In this document: in pieces, positions 17,270-26,500 of the stretch | How the letters are laid out: each line of letters opens with the position of its first letter | How positions within the stretch are numbered: position 1 is the stretch's first letter | DNA from: an uncultured Slackia sp. | GTDB taxonomy: Bacteria > Actinomycetota > Coriobacteriia > Coriobacteriales > Eggerthellaceae | Direction of reading: 5' to 3' | DNA: 64,000 nt | NCBI RefSeq assembly: GCF_934630525.1 | Contig: NZ_CAKTVX010000008.1 | Coordinates: 1 to 64,000, forward strand | Translations under genes and position numbers: made by a program | The notes under the pieces: generated by a model | The model's input: only the letters and a program-made list of their open reading frames with translations | Database searches by the model: none | What the model was told of the DNA's origin: nothing

Positions 17270-18772
17270 CTACAGGCTCAAGCAAGCAACAACCAAAACG
17301 ACCGACGCGGCAATCGCGCCCCAGTCTTTTGCGTCCATGCGATATATGCGCGCACATGCTCTCGCCCTCCTCGAACCGTAGGCTCGACTCGCTATTGACA
17401 GGGCAAGCGTACTCGACCTACGCAAGGCGCTCGCGAGCAAAGGAGTCGAAAGCGTCGCCAAACGCGCGACCCTTGCCACCCACGAACCGCTTTCGAAACA
17501 TGCGCAGCGTGCAACCTGGGCGTTCTTGATTCGGGAAAGCTCGCTGGAAAACGTTGGAATGAACCGCAACGTGATTCCCATTACAAGCGCGGCATCGTCG
17601 ACACGAACCCCAATATGCCGCAAGGGAGCAAGCAAGAACGCGAATGCATCGGTGAGAGCCGTTGGCGACGTTGTTGCCATGAGCGTAGACGTCGCGAGAA
17701 GCATGCACGCGAAACGCACGCACGATTCAAGCGCAAACGCCACGCCACCCGAGCTCACGCACACGATGCCCCACGCGAAAAGAATATCGCCGGAATTCAC
17801 GAACAGGCTATCGAACGCCAGTATAAAAGCAATGAGCCATGCAAATGGCTTGAGGGCTCGATGCGCCTCGCGCAAGCTGAGCCCGGAAAGCATAGGGGCG
17901 GCGATGGCGCATGCGAGAATGAGCAACATGCCAAACGCGCCCGAGGCTGCGAATGATGCGATCATATAGAACAGGGCGAGTATGATTTTTGCTCGCGGAT
18001 CAAGACCATGCATGAACGATTCACCAGGTCGATACACGCCGAACGAGAAGGCTCCCTGCGAGGCGCAACCGTTGGTTTTTTGCGGCGCATACGCATTCCG
18101 TCCGCACGCACCGCCGTGCGTCGCTTTCGTGCACGGCGCTCTTCCTCCGCGCCACGCCATGCGTGCACCACAACCCCAATTCCGATCCAGCACCCGCGGG
18201 TCTTCCTTTTGTCCATATAAAAGGTTAGCCACGAACCGCTGCGCGAAGGCCGGCATCACATTGGGGCGTCGATGCGGCGAAACCGACCCTATCGCCTGAG
18301 CAGCAACAACCCCCGTAAGCAATCCTGTCACGAGCGCCGCGACGCTGAGCGGCGCCAGGTTAATCATGACCGCAGGCGTCTTAAGCATGATTGCCGCCAC
18401 GGCGAGCTGACCAGCATTGTGCAACACGGCCGCCACCATGCTTACCGCAACCGCGCCCACGCCAGGAATCGCACGCAGCGCAAGCATGCCCGAAAAGGCG
18501 AGCGCCATGCCGCCCAAGCTATAAGCGAGCATGACAGGCGAGCCGAACAGCAGCCCCGACGCCATGACCTTCGTCGCAGCAACCGCAGCGGCGCTCTTCC
18601 AATCGAGCGTAAACAGGGCGACCACCACGGCAACATTCGCGAGCCCAAGCTTCACGCCCGGCAAAGCGACAGGCAAGGGAACCATGGTCTCAAGATAACT
18701 GAGCACCAAAGCAAGCGACGAAAGCAAGCCGATTTTCGCAAGTCGGTCTATTCTTGTAGGAGTCTGTTTCAC
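17270..18772 (-). CDS. Gx transporter (Hpre_diP_synt_I/EetB-like) fused to EcfT
   Basis: A 500-aa fusion. Residues 1-165 form a complete Gx/Hpre_diP_synt_I membrane domain (LAKIGLLSSLALVLSYLE, GVKLGLANVAVVVALF, GSPVMLAYSLGGMALAF). A Cys- and Arg-rich linker follows (about 166-245). Residues 246-480 are an EcfT/CbiQ energy-coupling transmembrane subunit beginning YRPGESFMHGLDPRAK and ending with the coupling motif SIASRAYGSRR; one more hydrophobic segment closes the protein. The start is GTG, 6 nt after the NusG-II gene. In Listeria extracellular electron transfer, EetB is, as I recall, the Gx-type protein and FmnA is an EcfT-type subunit for flavin export. A fusion of the two beside apbE therefore suggests a flavin/electron-transfer module. 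EcfA ATPases are not in the window. Confidence 0.85.
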   Translation of the reverse strand: MKQTPTRIDRLAKIGLLSSLALVLSYLETMVPLPVALPGVKLGLANVAVVVALFTLDWKSAAAVAATKVMASGLLFGSPVMLAYSLGGMALAFSGMLALRAIPGVGAVAVSMVAAVLHNAGQLAVAAIMLKTPAVMINLAPLSVAALVTGLLTGVVAAQAIGSVSPHRRPNVMPAFAQRFVANLLYGQKEDPRVLDRNWGCGARMAWRGGRAPCTKATHGGACGRNAYAPQKTNGCASQGAFSFGVYRPGESFMHGLDPRAKIILALFYMIASFAASGAFGMLLILACAIAAPMLSGLSLREAHRALKPFAWLIAFILAFDSLFVNSGDILFAWGIVCVSSGGVAFALESCVRFACMLLATSTLMATTSPTALTDAFAFLLAPLRHIGVRVDDAALVMGITLRFIPTFSSELSRIKNAQVARCACFESGSWVARVARLATLSTPLLASALRRSSTLALSIASRAYGSRRARACARIYRMDAKDWGAIAASVVLVVACLSL

Positions 18773-18778
18773 GAAAGC

Positions 18779-19189
18779 CTACGACCCCACGACATCGTAC
18801 GGCGCGTCACCTGAATCGTCGCCCGAGCCATCGACAATACTCACGACGAGCTTATGCGGAAGGCATACGATTTGTTGGCCGGCGTTGCAGATCCTGCCCT
18901 GGTGAACGCAATCTTGATTCGGACAATCGGCTTCGCTCACGCGCACGGTTCCGTCTTCGACCACAACCGTGTTTTCGCCCGCGCTTGAATCCACCACAAG
19001 CGTGGCGTTTTCATTCAGCGGCATATCGTAGGTATTTCCATCGGCATCTTGAATATGCGCCGCGCGCGCGTCGGTCGCAGCGCCAAATATATATGTTGCT
19101 GCGGCGCCCGCCGCCACAAGCGCGACAAGAACAACGACGACGATAATGCCCGCCTTATTACCGGCGGCAACAGTTTTCCTGTTCGACAT
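18779..19189 (-). CDS. NusG domain II protein, EetA-like
   Basis: A 136-aa protein with one N-terminal membrane helix (about residues 13-36) and an external NusG-domain-II fold recognised by DSSAGENTVVVEDGTVRV and the Cys-containing CPNQDCVHQG...CLPHKLVVSI. Free-standing NusG-II proteins occur with Gx transporters, ApbE and FMN-binding proteins in flavin-based electron-transfer loci, as here. It lies 9 nt after apbE and 6 nt before the Gx-EcfT fusion. Its exact chemical role is not known; the conserved cysteines may carry or contact a cofactor. Confidence 0.85.
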   Translation of the reverse strand: MSNRKTVAAGNKAGIIVVVVLVALVAAGAAATYIFGAATDARAAHIQDADGNTYDMPLNENATLVVDSSAGENTVVVEDGTVRVSEADCPNQDCVHQGRICNAGQQIVCLPHKLVVSIVDGSGDDSGDAPYDVVGS

Positions 19190-19198
19190 GGGGCTTCC

Positions 19199-20260
19199 TT
19201 ACGCGTTCAGAATCTTGAATTGCGACCCGTTCGATTGCGTGGCCACATCGGCGTCATCGACGAGCAGGGCATCAAAACGCGAATCGCCGTTGACGAGGTC
19301 AAGCGCGGCGTCGTGTCCGAGCAGGAACAGAATGGTGGAATACGCATCGCCATCGGTCGAGGAGTCAGATTTAATCGATGCGCTCGCGAGGTCAGTTTGA
19401 ACCGGGTAGCCCGTCTTCGGGTCGAGGATGTGATAATACAAAACGCCGTTCTCTTCGAAGCTTCGTTCGTATAATCCGCTGGTCACAAGCGATGCGTCGC
19501 GTGCAGGAATGCTCGCTATCACATCGTTGGCGGTGCCGTTGGGATCTTGCACGCCCACATTCCAAGCATCGCCATCGTAGCTTTCGCCCATCACATACAC
19601 GTTGCCGCCAAGCGACAGTGAAGCATTTTCGCAACCAGCATCGCGCAGCATGCTCACCAAATCGTCGGTAATGAAGCCTTTCGCGATACCTCCTAAATCG
19701 AGCATAGTTTCAGGGTCGGAAAGCGTAACGGTGGTGCCGTCGACCGAAATGGTGCCATAGCCAATATGTGGAAGCGCGGCGGCGATGGCCTCGTCGGCGG
19801 GCTTGACGCCTTCCACGAAATCCCACAAGCTCGACACCGTGCCGATGGTGATATCGAACAGCCCGTTCGATGCCTTGGAGTATTCCAACGACGCCCGAAT
19901 GACCCGAGCCGTTTCTTCGCACACCTCCACAGGCGCGCCTGCGGCATGATTGATGTTCCAAATATCGCTGCCCTCAACAGTGCGGGAGAATTTGTTCTCG
20001 AAATAAGTGCAGCGTTGCGCCAGGGCATCCATTGTCTCGGGCGCGCATTGCGCAGAAAGCTGCACCACCGTATCGAACACGAAAAGCGTACGCGATTGCA
20101 CGTCGAACGATTGCGAATCGGCTCCCTCGGAAGCGCTCGGGTCGCCCTGCGCGCCTTCGCCGCCTTTCGTGCACGCCGAAAGCGCGACGGGCGCAGATAA
20201 AGCGAGCGCCGCGGCGCACGCCATTCTCACGAAACTTCTTCTGGTATAAGCAACGGGCAT
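19199..20260 (-). CDS. apbE: FAD:protein FMN transferase (ApbE), lipoprotein
   Basis: A 353-aa ApbE. A twin-arginine-like N-terminus (YTRRSFVRMA) leads into the lipobox LSAC (Cys about residue 29), so it is exported and lipid-anchored. Conserved ApbE stretches are DTVVQLSAQ, the acidic site around GLFDITIG, MLDLGGIAKGF, SLGGNVYVMG and HILDPKTGYPV. It uses FAD to attach FMN to a threonine in the SGAT motif of FMN-binding domains, and three such motifs are encoded just upstream (21380-23426). Together with the NusG-II and Gx-EcfT genes it forms a tight three-gene unit. Confidence 0.95.
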   Translation of the reverse strand: MPVAYTRRSFVRMACAAALALSAPVALSACTKGGEGAQGDPSASEGADSQSFDVQSRTLFVFDTVVQLSAQCAPETMDALAQRCTYFENKFSRTVEGSDIWNINHAAGAPVEVCEETARVIRASLEYSKASNGLFDITIGTVSSLWDFVEGVKPADEAIAAALPHIGYGTISVDGTTVTLSDPETMLDLGGIAKGFITDDLVSMLRDAGCENASLSLGGNVYVMGESYDGDAWNVGVQDPNGTANDVIASIPARDASLVTSGLYERSFEENGVLYYHILDPKTGYPVQTDLASASIKSDSSTDGDAYSTILFLLGHDAALDLVNGDSRFDALLVDDADVATQSNGSQFKILNA

Positions 20261-20291
20261 ACGTCAACCAATCCTGAATAGCGAAATATGT

Positions 20292-20320
20292 CGAAAAGCA
20301 AACACGCGGCATTTGCCGCG
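20292..20320 (-). terminator. Weak terminator-like hairpin between NapH-like gene and apbE
   Basis: On the minus strand CGCGGCAAATGCCGCG is followed by TGTTTGCTTTTC. The stem is short and the U-tract is interrupted, so it may only lower transcription into apbE. AT-rich TATAAG at about 20328-20333 could be a -10 box for apbE. Confidence 0.4.
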
Positions 20321-20347
20321 CATCCGCTTATATTTTATTTGCCTAGG

Positions 20348-21379
20348 TTAACTTTGCCAAGGGAAGTCAACCCCGGTTATCTCTGAAAACGTGGGAATTC
20401 CAGCAATGGCGCCCGCAATCCATAAAACGGCAAGCAAGAGCGCCGATTTCACGAGCACCGCAGCAAGGCCCGTCCCCTTAATTCTGATGCGCGACCTCTC
20501 GCGGCCGCGCCCATCAACAGTCGTACCCGCGCGCACAAGAGCGACGTTCTCTAATGGGCACCCGTCAGCGCAGCGACCGCACGCGATGCATTCCCCCGCC
20601 GCAAACGCATCGCGATCGGGGAACACAGCCACCGGACAGCCCTTTTTGCATAACCCGCAATTTTTCGCGCAGCGACGTTTCGTGCGCGAAAACATAGAAA
20701 ACGGCAAGACGGGCATAAGGGCGAACAGCGCGCCGAGGGGGCAGAGGAACTGACAGAAGAAGCGCTCGACGAGAGCCATGCCTACCACGATGGCCCCAAG
20801 AACGCACAGCGCGCCTACCGCCACGCCATCAACCGACCCCGCGATTATCGCGGCGAAAGCCGTCCATGGGCTGTACCCCGAAACTTGCGACCACATACCC
20901 GTAAAGCATAGGCCGCATATCGCCGCAAGTACGGCGAATTTCACCATTTGCGCCATACGCTGAAGACCGCTGGGCAACGGGCGGGCTGGAATACGCAGCA
21001 CTTTCCTTAAGGGCGCGAACAGCGCATATACCACATCGCCCAGCGTTCCGAATGCGCACGCGTACCCGCAAAAGAACCGCCCGAACACCACGGTAAACGC
21101 CAAAATCGCCGCCAGCAGCACTACAAACGAGCCAGGCTCGACGGCCTCGCGCGCACCGAACTGCGTGAAAATATACTTCACGCCATTGAATGCCGCGCTG
21201 AATATCGCGGGCGCAATAAGAAAGAAGGCGATTTGCGCCGCCAAACGAACGGTGCGATGCCAACGCATAAGACGCTGACGGCCAAGGGCTTTTGATTGAG
21301 GCTTGAAATAGGCGACGATTCTCGAAACAACGCCTTCCGACGGCTGCGCCGCCTGCTTTTCCTTATCCACCTGCGCCAT
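20348..21379 (-). CDS. NapH/RnfB-like polyferredoxin membrane protein
   Basis: A 343-aa protein with about six membrane helices and four cysteine clusters: FCGYACAFG, FCQFLCPLG, then two ferredoxin-type [4Fe-4S] sites CAKNCGLCKKGCP and CIACGRCADGCP. This is the NapH/4Fe-4S-binding family, which moves electrons across the membrane from the quinone pool or cytosolic donors. Its ATG follows the stop of the one-domain FMN-binding gene directly (TAAATG). In this setting it should feed electrons to the covalently bound FMN of its two upstream neighbours. Confidence 0.9.
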   Translation of the reverse strand: MAQVDKEKQAAQPSEGVVSRIVAYFKPQSKALGRQRLMRWHRTVRLAAQIAFFLIAPAIFSAAFNGVKYIFTQFGAREAVEPGSFVVLLAAILAFTVVFGRFFCGYACAFGTLGDVVYALFAPLRKVLRIPARPLPSGLQRMAQMVKFAVLAAICGLCFTGMWSQVSGYSPWTAFAAIIAGSVDGVAVGALCVLGAIVVGMALVERFFCQFLCPLGALFALMPVLPFSMFSRTKRRCAKNCGLCKKGCPVAVFPDRDAFAAGECIACGRCADGCPLENVALVRAGTTVDGRGRERSRIRIKGTGLAAVLVKSALLLAVLWIAGAIAGIPTFSEITGVDFPWQS

Positions 21380-21847
21380 TTACGCCACCTCGCCATCGGG
21401 ACTTTGGCCGGCGTTGCTCTTTTGCAGCGCCTCGGTGGCGCCATTCAGAATGCCCGCCGAAGTAAAGGTCGCGCCTGATACCACGTCGACTGCCGAAGTG
21501 TTCGCATTCACGACATCGGTCAGAAGCCGCCTCGTTTGGTCGAGATAGGGAGCGTCCTCGTTTTCGGCGCTCACGATTTCGACCGAATCGATGTAGCCAT
21601 TCTCGATAGTCACGCGCACAGTAACGGCACCGCCATAGCCTTGCGCGGTTCCCAAAAAAGCGCCGTCAGTCACATAGGGGCCTCGATTCGCTGCGCGCTC
21701 GGCTTCCTGCATTTGCTTCTGAACGGCCGCGTCGGCCTCCTGCGTTTGCGCCGCCCACATGCTGAACCACGCGATGAGACCCACAACCACGGCGACGTTT
21801 GCCGCCTTGATGACGAAATTGCGCGCGGTGCCCACGATGCTAGACAT
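21380..21847 (-). CDS. Membrane-anchored FMN-binding protein, one domain
   Basis: A 155-aa protein with one N-terminal helix (about residues 10-32) and one FMN-binding domain containing the flavinylation motif VVSGATFTS, where Thr127 is the expected FMN attachment site. ATG 21847 overlaps the end of the upstream gene by 8 nt (ATGTCTAG) and has GGAG 6 nt before it; the open frame further upstream is just the neighbour's coding DNA in another phase. It resembles the external part of RnfG and should relay electrons between the NapH-like protein and the three-domain protein. Confidence 0.9.
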   Translation of the reverse strand: MSSIVGTARNFVIKAANVAVVVGLIAWFSMWAAQTQEADAAVQKQMQEAERAANRGPYVTDGAFLGTAQGYGGAVTVRVTIENGYIDSVEIVSAENEDAPYLDQTRRLLTDVVNANTSAVDVVSGATFTSAGILNGATEALQKSNAGQSPDGEVA

Positions 21848-23426
21848 GGGAGGCTCCTCGCGCAGCAACCGATTCGCTTTCCTCGCCATCCAAAGAGCCC
21901 TGAAGGACGCTTCCCTCTCCCGACGAGTCTTTCGAACTTCCCTGATCGGCATCGCCCGTCACACCTGAAGAGTTCGACCCCTGTCCCGAATCGAGATCGG
22001 CTTTTGTCGAATGCGCCTTTTCATATGCCGCCGCCGAGGCCGCGAGCGCCTTTTCGTACGCCATGGCAAACGCCTTCGACGAATACGTCGCGCTCGAGAC
22101 CACGGTCACCTTTGCGGCCGAAACGTTATCTTCAAGCAACTGCGCCAGAACGCCGCGATAGAATACCCCGCGACGAGTGTATCCATTCACGCTTCGATCG
22201 ATATATTCATCGTTTTCGTCATCGTAAACCCCAAGCGGGTTATCGCCTTCAAGGCCCTCAGCGGAGCCATGGATGTCCTTGATTTCGGAAACTTCGCCGT
22301 CTTTCACAACCACCGTGAGCATGAGGTAGTACGGCTCGAAGGCACTCGGATTCTTTTCGTTTTCGCATTTCACGGCGGCGGTATATTCGCCGTCTAAGTA
22401 GTTAGGCTTCTCGGCATCGGCGCCAGAACCACCAGAAGCGTCAGGCGCAGAAGGGTTTTCAGGCTCGGTTCCCGGCGCTTGAGTCGAGCCGCCGGGCGTC
22501 GAAGGGCTCTCCTCGCCGCCCGCCGACTCCTCTGTTTTCGCAGCTTTCGATTTCGCAAGCGCATCCTCAATTGCGGCAAGAATGCCCTTTGAGGAATACG
22601 TCGCACCAGACACGGTGTCGACCGAAGTGGACTGCTTCAGCATAACGGCAGAAAGCAACGACTCGGCTCGCGAGAAATACTCCTCATCGTCGTCGGTTTG
22701 CACCACCGCAAGCGAAACCAGCTTGCCGTCCTGCATGGTCGCGGCAATCACCACATCGCCGTTGAAGCCGAGGCCCGTTCCAACGAAGGTTCCATCGGCA
22801 TAATCGCTCCCAAGAGAAACAATTGGATTCAGGGAAACATCGGGCTTCGTAACCTGCGTAGGCGCCGTCGTAGAAACCGATTCCGCTTCGCCTCCGGCCG
22901 CCTGCGCAAGGGCGTTACGAATCGCCATGAGAATACCCTTTGAGGAATACGTCGCGCCCGACACAGTGTCGACCGAGGTCGATTGCCGCGAAAGCACCGA
23001 GGTAATCACGCCCCTGGCGCGTGCGAAGTATTCCGTATCGTCCGCCTCGGAAAGCACCGAAATCGACGCTATTTTGCCGCCGGAAATCACGACCTGCACG
23101 GTAATCGTGCTCTTAAAGCCCTGCCCCGATCCGGTATACGTCCCATCTTTGAGGTTCGTGGCATCGATGCCATAATCCGCCGCGCTGTATTCGACACCGG
23201 TCGAAGGTTCGGCCGCTGCACGCTCAACCTCTGACGTATCGATGCTCGCAAGCAGAGCGGTTTGCGTTTGCTGCGGCGCCGGAAACTGCGAAGCATCGAA
23301 AGTGAGCGGTTCGTAATTCGAGACCACGCCAGCAATGCAAGCGCCCACAGCCATTGAAGGCATAAGGAAGCTCACGGGGGCAATAGATGCCACCACACGG
23401 GCGTGTTTGCCAACTTTTTTTGCCAT
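21840..23426 (-). CDS. Three-domain FMN-binding surface protein, PplA-like
   Basis: A 528-aa exported protein with an N-terminal signal/anchor (about residues 11-35) and three FMN-binding domains. Domains 1 and 2 carry the canonical TVSGATYSS (Thr159 and Thr276). Domain 3 has VVSSATYSS (Thr447), with Ser in place of Gly. Pro/Gly/Ser/Glu-rich linkers separate domains 2 and 3 (about 300-340) and fill the C-terminus. Covalent FMN on Thr159 and Thr276 would make a multi-flavin wire comparable to PplA of Listeria. ATG 23426 has AGGAG 11 nt upstream and begins the signal peptide; the frame is open further upstream through the terminator, so I reject those starts. Confidence 0.9.
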   Translation of the reverse strand: MAKKVGKHARVVASIAPVSFLMPSMAVGACIAGVVSNYEPLTFDASQFPAPQQTQTALLASIDTSEVERAAAEPSTGVEYSAADYGIDATNLKDGTYTGSGQGFKSTITVQVVISGGKIASISVLSEADDTEYFARARGVITSVLSRQSTSVDTVSGATYSSKGILMAIRNALAQAAGGEAESVSTTAPTQVTKPDVSLNPIVSLGSDYADGTFVGTGLGFNGDVVIAATMQDGKLVSLAVVQTDDDEEYFSRAESLLSAVMLKQSTSVDTVSGATYSSKGILAAIEDALAKSKAAKTEESAGGEESPSTPGGSTQAPGTEPENPSAPDASGGSGADAEKPNYLDGEYTAAVKCENEKNPSAFEPYYLMLTVVVKDGEVSEIKDIHGSAEGLEGDNPLGVYDDENDEYIDRSVNGYTRRGVFYRGVLAQLLEDNVSAAKVTVVSSATYSSKAFAMAYEKALAASAAAYEKAHSTKADLDSGQGSNSSGVTGDADQGSSKDSSGEGSVLQGSLDGEESESVAARGASHV

Positions 23427-23450
23427 GCTGGCTATGGCTCCTTTCCATAT

Positions 23451-23483
23451 AAAACGGGCCAAAGGAGACCCCCTTTGGCCCGT
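23451..23483 (-). terminator. Terminator after the 1294-aa surface-protein gene
   Basis: ACGGGCCAAAGG and CCTTTGGCCCGT form a perfect 12-bp stem followed by TTTAT on the minus strand. It sits between the large gene and the three-domain FMN gene, so most transcription of the flavin genes must either read through it or start afterwards. A second partial GGGCCAAAG block lies at about 23497-23505. Confidence 0.85.
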
Positions 23484-23534
23484 AAGATTTGCCCGTGGGC
23501 CAAAGGAGCGAGTCCCGTGGCCCACATGAACGAG

Positions 23535-26500
23535 CTATCTGCCGATCAGGCGACGGCGCGCAGCGGCAAAAGCGCCGACGACGGCCGCGGCAAAAGCGGC
23601 GACTCCGGCCGCAGCGGCAAAGAACGGCGTGGAGTCATTCGTCTGGACGAATGCGCCCGAATTCTTGTCCTGGTTGTTGGAATTGCCCTGATTCGAACCA
23701 TCCTGGGCACCAGATTGGATCCCCGATTGGTTCGCTGCGGAATTGGCGGTTGGCTTGGCGAGGGCGTTGCGAGCATCTTTAAGTGCCTGCGTTGCCCTCT
23801 CGACATCGGTCGCGGAAGCCTCATCGCTACCGAAAAGCGCGTTGGCGGCTTCAAGGGCCTTCTGATAGGCAGCCCAGCTTTCCGCGGTGTAATCGGACTT
23901 ATTGAGATTTGCGCCCGCTTCGATTTCGGCGCGCAGGTCGCTCAGCTGATCGGAAGTCGGCGTTGCCGCGAGCGCCGCCTGAGCATTCTGGAGCGCCGAA
24001 AGGGCATTGGCGACTTCGTCGTCGGTGGCAGCGACGCTTTCGTTAACGCCCTGGGCAGCAGTTAGCGCATTCTGGAATGCGGCCCAAGAAGCGGCAGTGT
24101 AGGCACCTTTGTCGTTGCTCAGCTTGGCAGCAGCCTCGACCGCGGCGTTGAGCGCCGTCTTATCGGCCGACTTCGTGTAAGTGAAGCCCAGATTGGTGGT
24201 GTAACCGGTGGCCTCGATCTCGATCTGGTAATCACCGTTGGCGTCGAACACCAGCGAATTATCCTGCTTGGCGGCTGCCAGGTTGAGCGAGCCGTCAGCG
24301 TTGAAGATCTTCACCGCACCGCGACCCTGCGCACTGTACTCGGTACTGTTAACGGTGACCTTGGTGATGTTGCCGACGTAGTTGGCAACATCATCGTCCG
24401 TGGCATCGTTGGTGGCGATGAGCTTAAGGTTTGCGGCGTCAAAGCTGGCGACGAGCTTGGAGGTGGTTGCCGTAAAGCTCGTACTGATATCGGCGAACTT
24501 GCCCTTCTTGTCGATGGCAGTCAGCGTGTGGCTGCCGGGCTTAAGAGCCGAGGCGTCAAACGTGACGGTTGCGGAGCTGCGCGCGTTGCTGGCGAGCGGC
24601 TCGACATCCTGACCGTCGATCTGGTATGCGGCGTCAAAGCCTTCAGGCAAGGTGACATCGGCATTGACGGTGGCGTTGGCGCCGTCAAGCGAGGCATCCT
24701 CGGCCTTGATGGCGGCGTCGGCATCCTTGACGGGGACGTACTGGTCCATGGCAACGGTGTAGGTGCCCATGGAGGTGTAGAACGTCACGCTCTTGATGGT
24801 CTTGCCCATCATGGACGTGTAGTACCGCGAGCTCAGCGGGCTGCCGTGAGACTCCTTGACCAGGCCACAGCTCCAGGCAATCTCCTTGCCCTTCCAGATG
24901 TTCTCGACGGCGCGCATGCCATAGCCCTCGATGGTGCCGTCCGCATCGGCGGCGTTGACCACGGCACCGTATACGGTCGCCTGGTTGCCGTCGGCGTCGA
25001 CCATCTGCTCGCGCAGGTTCTTAAAGTCAATCTCGTAGTCGCCGTACTTGCTGGAGGTCTTAAAGTTGGCGGTGACGTTTGCAAGTTCGGTGGTTTCCTT
25101 GCCCTCGACAGCGCCAAAGCTCAGGTTGCCCTCGGAATCGGAGGTGAGCTCCTTGTAATTGGTCGGAACCTCGCCGGCGGACAGCATGTAGTAAGAGTAG
25201 CTCGCAGACTCAAACAGGGCGCTCTTGCCCGTGTAGGTTGTCGTGGACTCCTTGCCCTTGATCGAGGTGGTGATCGTAACGGAGCTGTCGTCGGTCACGC
25301 GGGTGAACTTGGACCAATCGATGTCGCCTTCGCCCACCTTGACGGCAAACGTGACGCCCGAGATATCCGTACCGTCGGAGTTGACGTGGTAGGAGCCGCT
25401 TGCCAGCGTGGAGCGCGTCTTTTGCTTGGTGGCGGAGGTGACGACATCGGTGCCGGCGTTGTTGCTCTCGGCAGCATAGAAGTCGGCGTAAGGGATGTTC
25501 ATAAGCACGTAGTCGCCGGCCTCGGGATACAAGCTCACGAGGGCATCGAGTGCGGCCTGCAGGTGGGTGATCTGCTCGGCGGCCTCGGACTCGCCCAGGT
25601 TCTTCTTGGCCAGGAGGTCCTTGGTCTCGGCGGTCTCGGCCTCGATGGCCGAAGCGGTCCAAGAGTCCTCGGTGTACTTGGACTTATCGAGGGCGGCTGC
25701 CTTGTCGTAGAGGTCCTGAAGCTGAGCCTTGGTCTCCTCGGTTACCGGCTCCTTGGCGCCCACGATGTTGTCGTCGGTCGCCTGGAACTCGTAAGTGTAA
25801 TCGTTGTAGCCCAGGGCGTGGACGGTGAGCTTCCAGTAGCCGGTGCCGTTGGTGCCCTCGGGCAACTGGCAGCGCTCGGACTTGGTGAGGCCCAGCTGAA
25901 TGCCCATGGACTTGTGCATCCAGTTGTCGGCCGCGAACTTGGTGCCATAGGTGGCAAGGGCGTTGGTGTAGGTCGCGTCGTCGCCGTAGTAGGTCCAGGT
26001 GACGCTTTGCATGTTGGCGCCCAGGTCGCCGTAGTCGCCGTTAAGGTCCACGCGCAGGAACTCGCCGTAGGAGCCGCTTGCGTCCTTAACCGCGGGCTCA
26101 ATACCCGTGGCGGTCTTGAGTTCTTGGCCCTCGATGCCCGAGTCGGTGCCGGTGACGGCAGCCGAGAAGCTAAAGGCGCCGTTGTTGTTCGTCACAGTCT
26201 TAAGGCCGTTGGTGTCAGCGTCGACGGCTGCGACCAGGCCGGAGTAAGCCTGAAGGTTTTGCTCGCCATAGCCGCCGGCAAGCGTCTCGCCGTTGGCGAC
26301 AAAGCTGTGGCGCGCCTTAAAGGCCTCAAGATCGCTGGTTTTGATTTTGACGGGCACGTACTTGAGACCGGTGACCTCGTGGCCGGTCATGGTGTACACC
26401 GTGCCGTCGGCTGCCGTCACGGTCTTGGCCCTGCCGTCGATGGAGAAGGTGTTGCCGTCGACATCGACAAAGGACTTGCTGTCGGGATAGTACGAGGGGT

